Part shown: in pieces, positions 61,740 through 64,000 of the stretch
Position numbering within the stretch: the first letter of the stretch is position 1
Layout of the letters: each line of letters begins with the position of its first letter
DNA from: Streptomyces fumanus
GTDB lineage: Bacteria; Actinomycetota; Actinomycetes; Streptomycetales; Streptomycetaceae
Assembly: GCF_014655295.1 (NCBI RefSeq)
Contig: NZ_BNBI01000008.1
Span: 372,001 to 436,000, forward strand
Reading direction: 5' to 3'
Length of the DNA stretch: 64,000 nucleotides
The notes under the pieces: generated by a model
What the model was told of the DNA's origin: nothing
What the model saw: the letters and a program-made list of their open reading frames with translations, nothing else
Database searches by the model: none
Program-made: the position numbers and the translations under genes

Positions 61740-62591
61740 TCAGTCCCCCGGCGGGAACTGGGCGGCTGCGGAGACGTACAGGGTGTAGGGGTTGCCGCGG
61801 TCTCCGTGCGCCCGGTTCATCGCCCGGACCACGTCGCGGGCATCGGCGCCGGCCTCCACCGCCGCCTCGAAGTCGGTCAGGTAGCGGCGGGAGGCGGCGA
61901 TGACGGCGGCGGCGTCCCGGTCGTCGGCGCCGGGGGGCTGGTGGCCGGCGACCAGCCGGGCCGGCCGGAGCGCCTCCAGCGTGTCCAGGGCCCCGAGCCA
62001 GCGCTCGCGCGCTCGGCTGTCTGTCTGCGCCAGCCACATGTGGATGCCGTTGTAGGCGACGTCGCCGCCCACCACGGCGTCGAGGTCCGGGACGTGCAGG
62101 ACGGTCGACGGGTCGGTGTCGCTCTGCCCGACCCGTACCGGCCTCAGCTCGTGTCCTTCCAGCTCGATGACGTCCCCCGTCAGCGCCCGGGGTGCCACGG
62201 GCGCGGCCGGCAGGGCCCCGGGGAACAGTGACTCCCAGTACGCCAGGACCGGCCCGGTGAGCTGCGCCTCGGCGTGCGGCACGACCTCGGGCAGCGCCAC
62301 CGCGACGGCCTCGGGGAAGGCGTCCAGCACGACCGGCAGGCCGAGGAAGTGGTCGGCGTGGCCGTGGGTGACGTAGACGGTCGTGAGGACCTTGCCGGTG
62401 GCGCGGACGAAGTCGGCCAGGCGGTGTGCCTCGGCGACGGTGATGAGCGCGTCGACGAGCACGGCCTCCCGCCGGCCGTGGACGAGCGTCGCCGTACTGG
62501 CCGGCCAGGTCGCTCCCACGCCGCTGTCCCAGCCCGGTGCCGTGGCGGCGATGGGCTTGTAGTCACTGGTGAAGACGTCGATGGCCAGCAT
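61740..62591 (-). CDS. MBL-fold metallohydrolase
   Basis: A 283-residue metallo-beta-lactamase-fold protein. The metal motif THGHADHFLG supplies HxHxDH. Further ligands are likely in GGDVAYNGIHMW (Asp) and LVAGHQPPG (His). No signal peptide is visible, so it is probably cytosolic. The family covers lactonases, thioesterases and glyoxalase II-like enzymes; the substrate cannot be read from sequence. The ATG at 62591 follows a GGAG site. It is separate from the oxidoreductase upstream (225-bp gap). Confidence 0.88.
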   Translation of the reverse strand: MLAIDVFTSDYKPIAATAPGWDSGVGATWPASTATLVHGRREAVLVDALITVAEAHRLADFVRATGKVLTTVYVTHGHADHFLGLPVVLDAFPEAVAVALPEVVPHAEAQLTGPVLAYWESLFPGALPAAPVAPRALTGDVIELEGHELRPVRVGQSDTDPSTVLHVPDLDAVVGGDVAYNGIHMWLAQTDSRARERWLGALDTLEALRPARLVAGHQPPGADDRDAAAVIAASRRYLTDFEAAVEAGADARDVVRAMNRAHGDRGNPYTLYVSAAAQFPPGD

Positions 62592-62816
62592 GGCGTGGGC
62601 TCCGTTCGTCGGCGGACCGGCGTGGCCGCGGGTGCCGGTCCGCCGACGGCGGACGGTGCGGTGACCGGGTCGGCCCCGACGGCCGCGCACGGGGCGGCGG
62701 CCGGGGGGATACGGCGCGGGTGCGCCGCCTCGGCCACCCTAGGCACCGGAAGTGGAAGGACTGTGGAGTGTCGCGTCCGCGCCCTCCCCGTGGTGCCCAG
62801 GACGGCCCCGGGACCG

Positions 62817-63848
62817 TCAGAAGCCGGTCATCGTGATCTTGCCGATGGCCTTGCCGGACTCCAGGACGCGGTGCGCCTCCCGCAGGTTCGCCGCGGTGAT
62901 CTTCCCGAGGTCGGTGGTGGCCGTGGTGGTGAGGATGCCGGCGTCCACCAGCCGGGCGATCTGGTCCAGGATGCGGCCCTGCTCGGCCTGGTCGGCGGTG
63001 CGGTGCAGCGAGCGGGTGAACATGAACTCCCAGTGGAAGGAGATGCTCTTCGACTTCAGCAGGCCGATCTCGACCGAGCCGAAGTCGTCGATGGCCACGA
63101 TCCGGCCGAAGGGCCTGACGATGTCGGCGTAGGCGGCCAGGTTCTGCTCCGTGCCGGTGGTGCCGAAGACGAAGTCCACGCCGTCCGGGGCCACTTCGCG
63201 CACCTGCGGGGCGAGGGGCCGGCGGTGGTCGACGATGTGCGCGGCGCCCATCCGCCGGGCGAACTCGACGGTCTCGGGGCGGGAGGCGGTGCCGATCACC
63301 GTCAGGCTGGTCAGGGCGCGGGCCAGTTGGGAGACCATGGCGCCGACACCGCCCGCGGCGGCGGTGACCAGCAGGGTGCCCGACTGCTTCAGGGCGTCGG
63401 TGTGCAGCCCGAGGTGCTCGAACAGGCCCTCCCAGGCGGTCAGCGAGGTCAGCGGCAGGGCGGCGGCCTCCGCGAAGGAGAGCGAGGCGGGCTTGTGCCC
63501 GACGATGCGCTCGTCCACCGCGTGGTACAGGGAGTTGGCGCCGGGCCGGTCGAGGGCACCGGCGTAGAACACCTCGTCGCCGACCTGGAACGACTCGACC
63601 TCGGCGCCGACGGCGACGACCGTGCCCGCCGCGTCCCAGCCGAGGACCTTGGGCTCACCGCCCGGGTCGTTGCTCTGCCGGATCTTGTAGTCGACCGGGT
63701 TGACCGCGACGGCCTCGACCCGCACGAGCAGGTCGCGCGGCCCTGGCTGCGGCACCGGCAGGGTCGTGTCGAGGAGACTCTCCGCGTCGTCCACCGGCAG
63801 GCTCTTGCGGTAGGCGACGGCCGGCATGGTCTCGGGGAGCTGGTTCAT
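62817..63848 (-). CDS. Zinc-type alcohol dehydrogenase/quinone oxidoreductase family protein
   Basis: A 343-residue MDR-superfamily reductase of the zinc-binding-ADH/YhdH-like branch. The fold is GroES-like (RVEAVAVNPVDYKIRQS, LGWDAAGTVVAVGAEV, GDEVFYAGAL) plus a Rossmann NADPH site (LLVTAAAGGVGAMVSQLARA). The catalytic-zinc cysteine and histidine are absent, so it is probably a zinc-free NADPH:quinone or enone reductase. A GGAGGAA site precedes the ATG. It is divergent from a regulator gene cut by the right edge, with a perfect palindrome between them, which suggests electrophile-inducible control. Confidence 0.9.
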   Translation of the reverse strand: MNQLPETMPAVAYRKSLPVDDAESLLDTTLPVPQPGPRDLLVRVEAVAVNPVDYKIRQSNDPGGEPKVLGWDAAGTVVAVGAEVESFQVGDEVFYAGALDRPGANSLYHAVDERIVGHKPASLSFAEAAALPLTSLTAWEGLFEHLGLHTDALKQSGTLLVTAAAGGVGAMVSQLARALTSLTVIGTASRPETVEFARRMGAAHIVDHRRPLAPQVREVAPDGVDFVFGTTGTEQNLAAYADIVRPFGRIVAIDDFGSVEIGLLKSKSISFHWEFMFTRSLHRTADQAEQGRILDQIARLVDAGILTTTATTDLGKITAANLREAHRVLESGKAIGKITMTGF

Positions 63849-63931
63849 GATTGTTCCTCCTGGTATGGCACGGCGGGCTTCCGCCGTGCCCGTAACGTAG
63901 CTCTGAGGAGGTAGTAACCTGCAAGGGAGAC

Positions 63932-63950
63932 TACTTCCCCAGGGGAAGTA
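63932..63950. promoter_or_regulatory. TACTTCCCC-A-GGGGAAGTA operator
   Basis: A perfect 9-bp inverted repeat around one base lies between the oxidoreductase and the divergent gene at 63988. TACTT...AAGTA ends resemble sites of HxlR-type regulators, which commonly sit beside such reductases. The regulator itself is outside the window. Confidence 0.65.
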
Positions 63951-63987
63951 AGCTGGTGGGACAGGTGATTCAGGAAAGGGAGACCCC

Positions 63988-64000
63988 ATGGTGACGCTCT
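63988..64000 (+). CDS. Start of a divergent gene, probably a regulator (cut by right edge)
   Basis: An ATG with an AAAGGGAG site 5 nt upstream starts a frame of which only MVTL is visible. Its place opposite the oxidoreductase, with a palindromic operator between, suggests an HxlR- or MarR-type regulator. This is context only. Confidence 0.4.

Overview
The window is high-GC actinobacterial DNA and almost certainly a Streptomyces chromosome. Evidence is the gene content: an SsgA-family sporulation protein, an XRE/DUF5753-DUF397-GHKL ATPase set, an AfsR-type SARP, two very large LuxR (LAL) regulators, Tat-exported enzymes, and an alditol oxidase closely resembling S. coelicolor AldO. Most of the sequence is ordinary one- to two-gene units with divergent regulators. 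I saw no tRNA, rRNA, CRISPR array or intact insertion sequence.

Layout. 1-5.99 kb: a secreted protein cut by the left edge, a GAF-domain regulator, an AidB-like acyl-CoA dehydrogenase and a YihY/BrkB membrane protein. 6-10.4 kb: three regulator/enzyme units (MerR with an Old Yellow Enzyme; a VOC remnant; LacI with a carboxylesterase). 10.4-12.85 kb: the DUF397/XRE/ATPase set with a coupled GNAT. 12.8-17.1 kb: alpha/beta hydrolase, small membrane protein, homocysteine methyltransferase, class II glutamine amidotransferase and an SDR. 17.1-20.6 kb: an accessory scar with poorly recognised small genes, a decayed SDR copy fused to the 3' end of a tyrosine integrase, and a truncated, frameshifted RHS/Hint polymorphic-toxin tail followed by a probable immunity gene. 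20.6-30.2 kb: hydrolase/TetR, a Tat-exported PHP phosphoesterase with a His-rich front end, an MFS exporter, AldO, a radical-SAM protein with unusual cysteine spacing, and a sigma-like protein fused to a membrane segment and a cellulose-binding domain.

30.5-47.7 kb is the standout region: two giant co-directional genes, 55 bp apart, encoding a complete Tc (toxin complex, ABC-toxin) system. The first (2540 aa) fuses TcB and TcC: SpvB domain, beta-propeller/TcdB domains, RHS shell, aspartyl self-cleavage core, then a C-terminal variable region of about 400 residues that I cannot assign to any known toxin. The second (3165 aa) is a TcA-type pore/injection subunit with an unusual N-terminal extension and a tryptophan-rich patch. 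In characterised Tc systems the TcC C-terminal region is held in the TcB/TcC shell and injected through the TcA channel into a eukaryotic cell. No immunity, holin or lysis gene is adjacent.

47.7-64 kb is dominated by regulators: a coiled-coil/winged-helix protein, a TetR with a leaderless promoter, two LAL ATPases, an AfsR-like SARP and an SsgA-like protein. They are mixed with a GNAT, a GlcP-like sugar transporter, an MBL-fold hydrolase and a zinc-type oxidoreductase facing a regulator cut by the right edge. No biosynthetic cluster is visible between these regulators, so their targets lie elsewhere or are the neighbouring genes.
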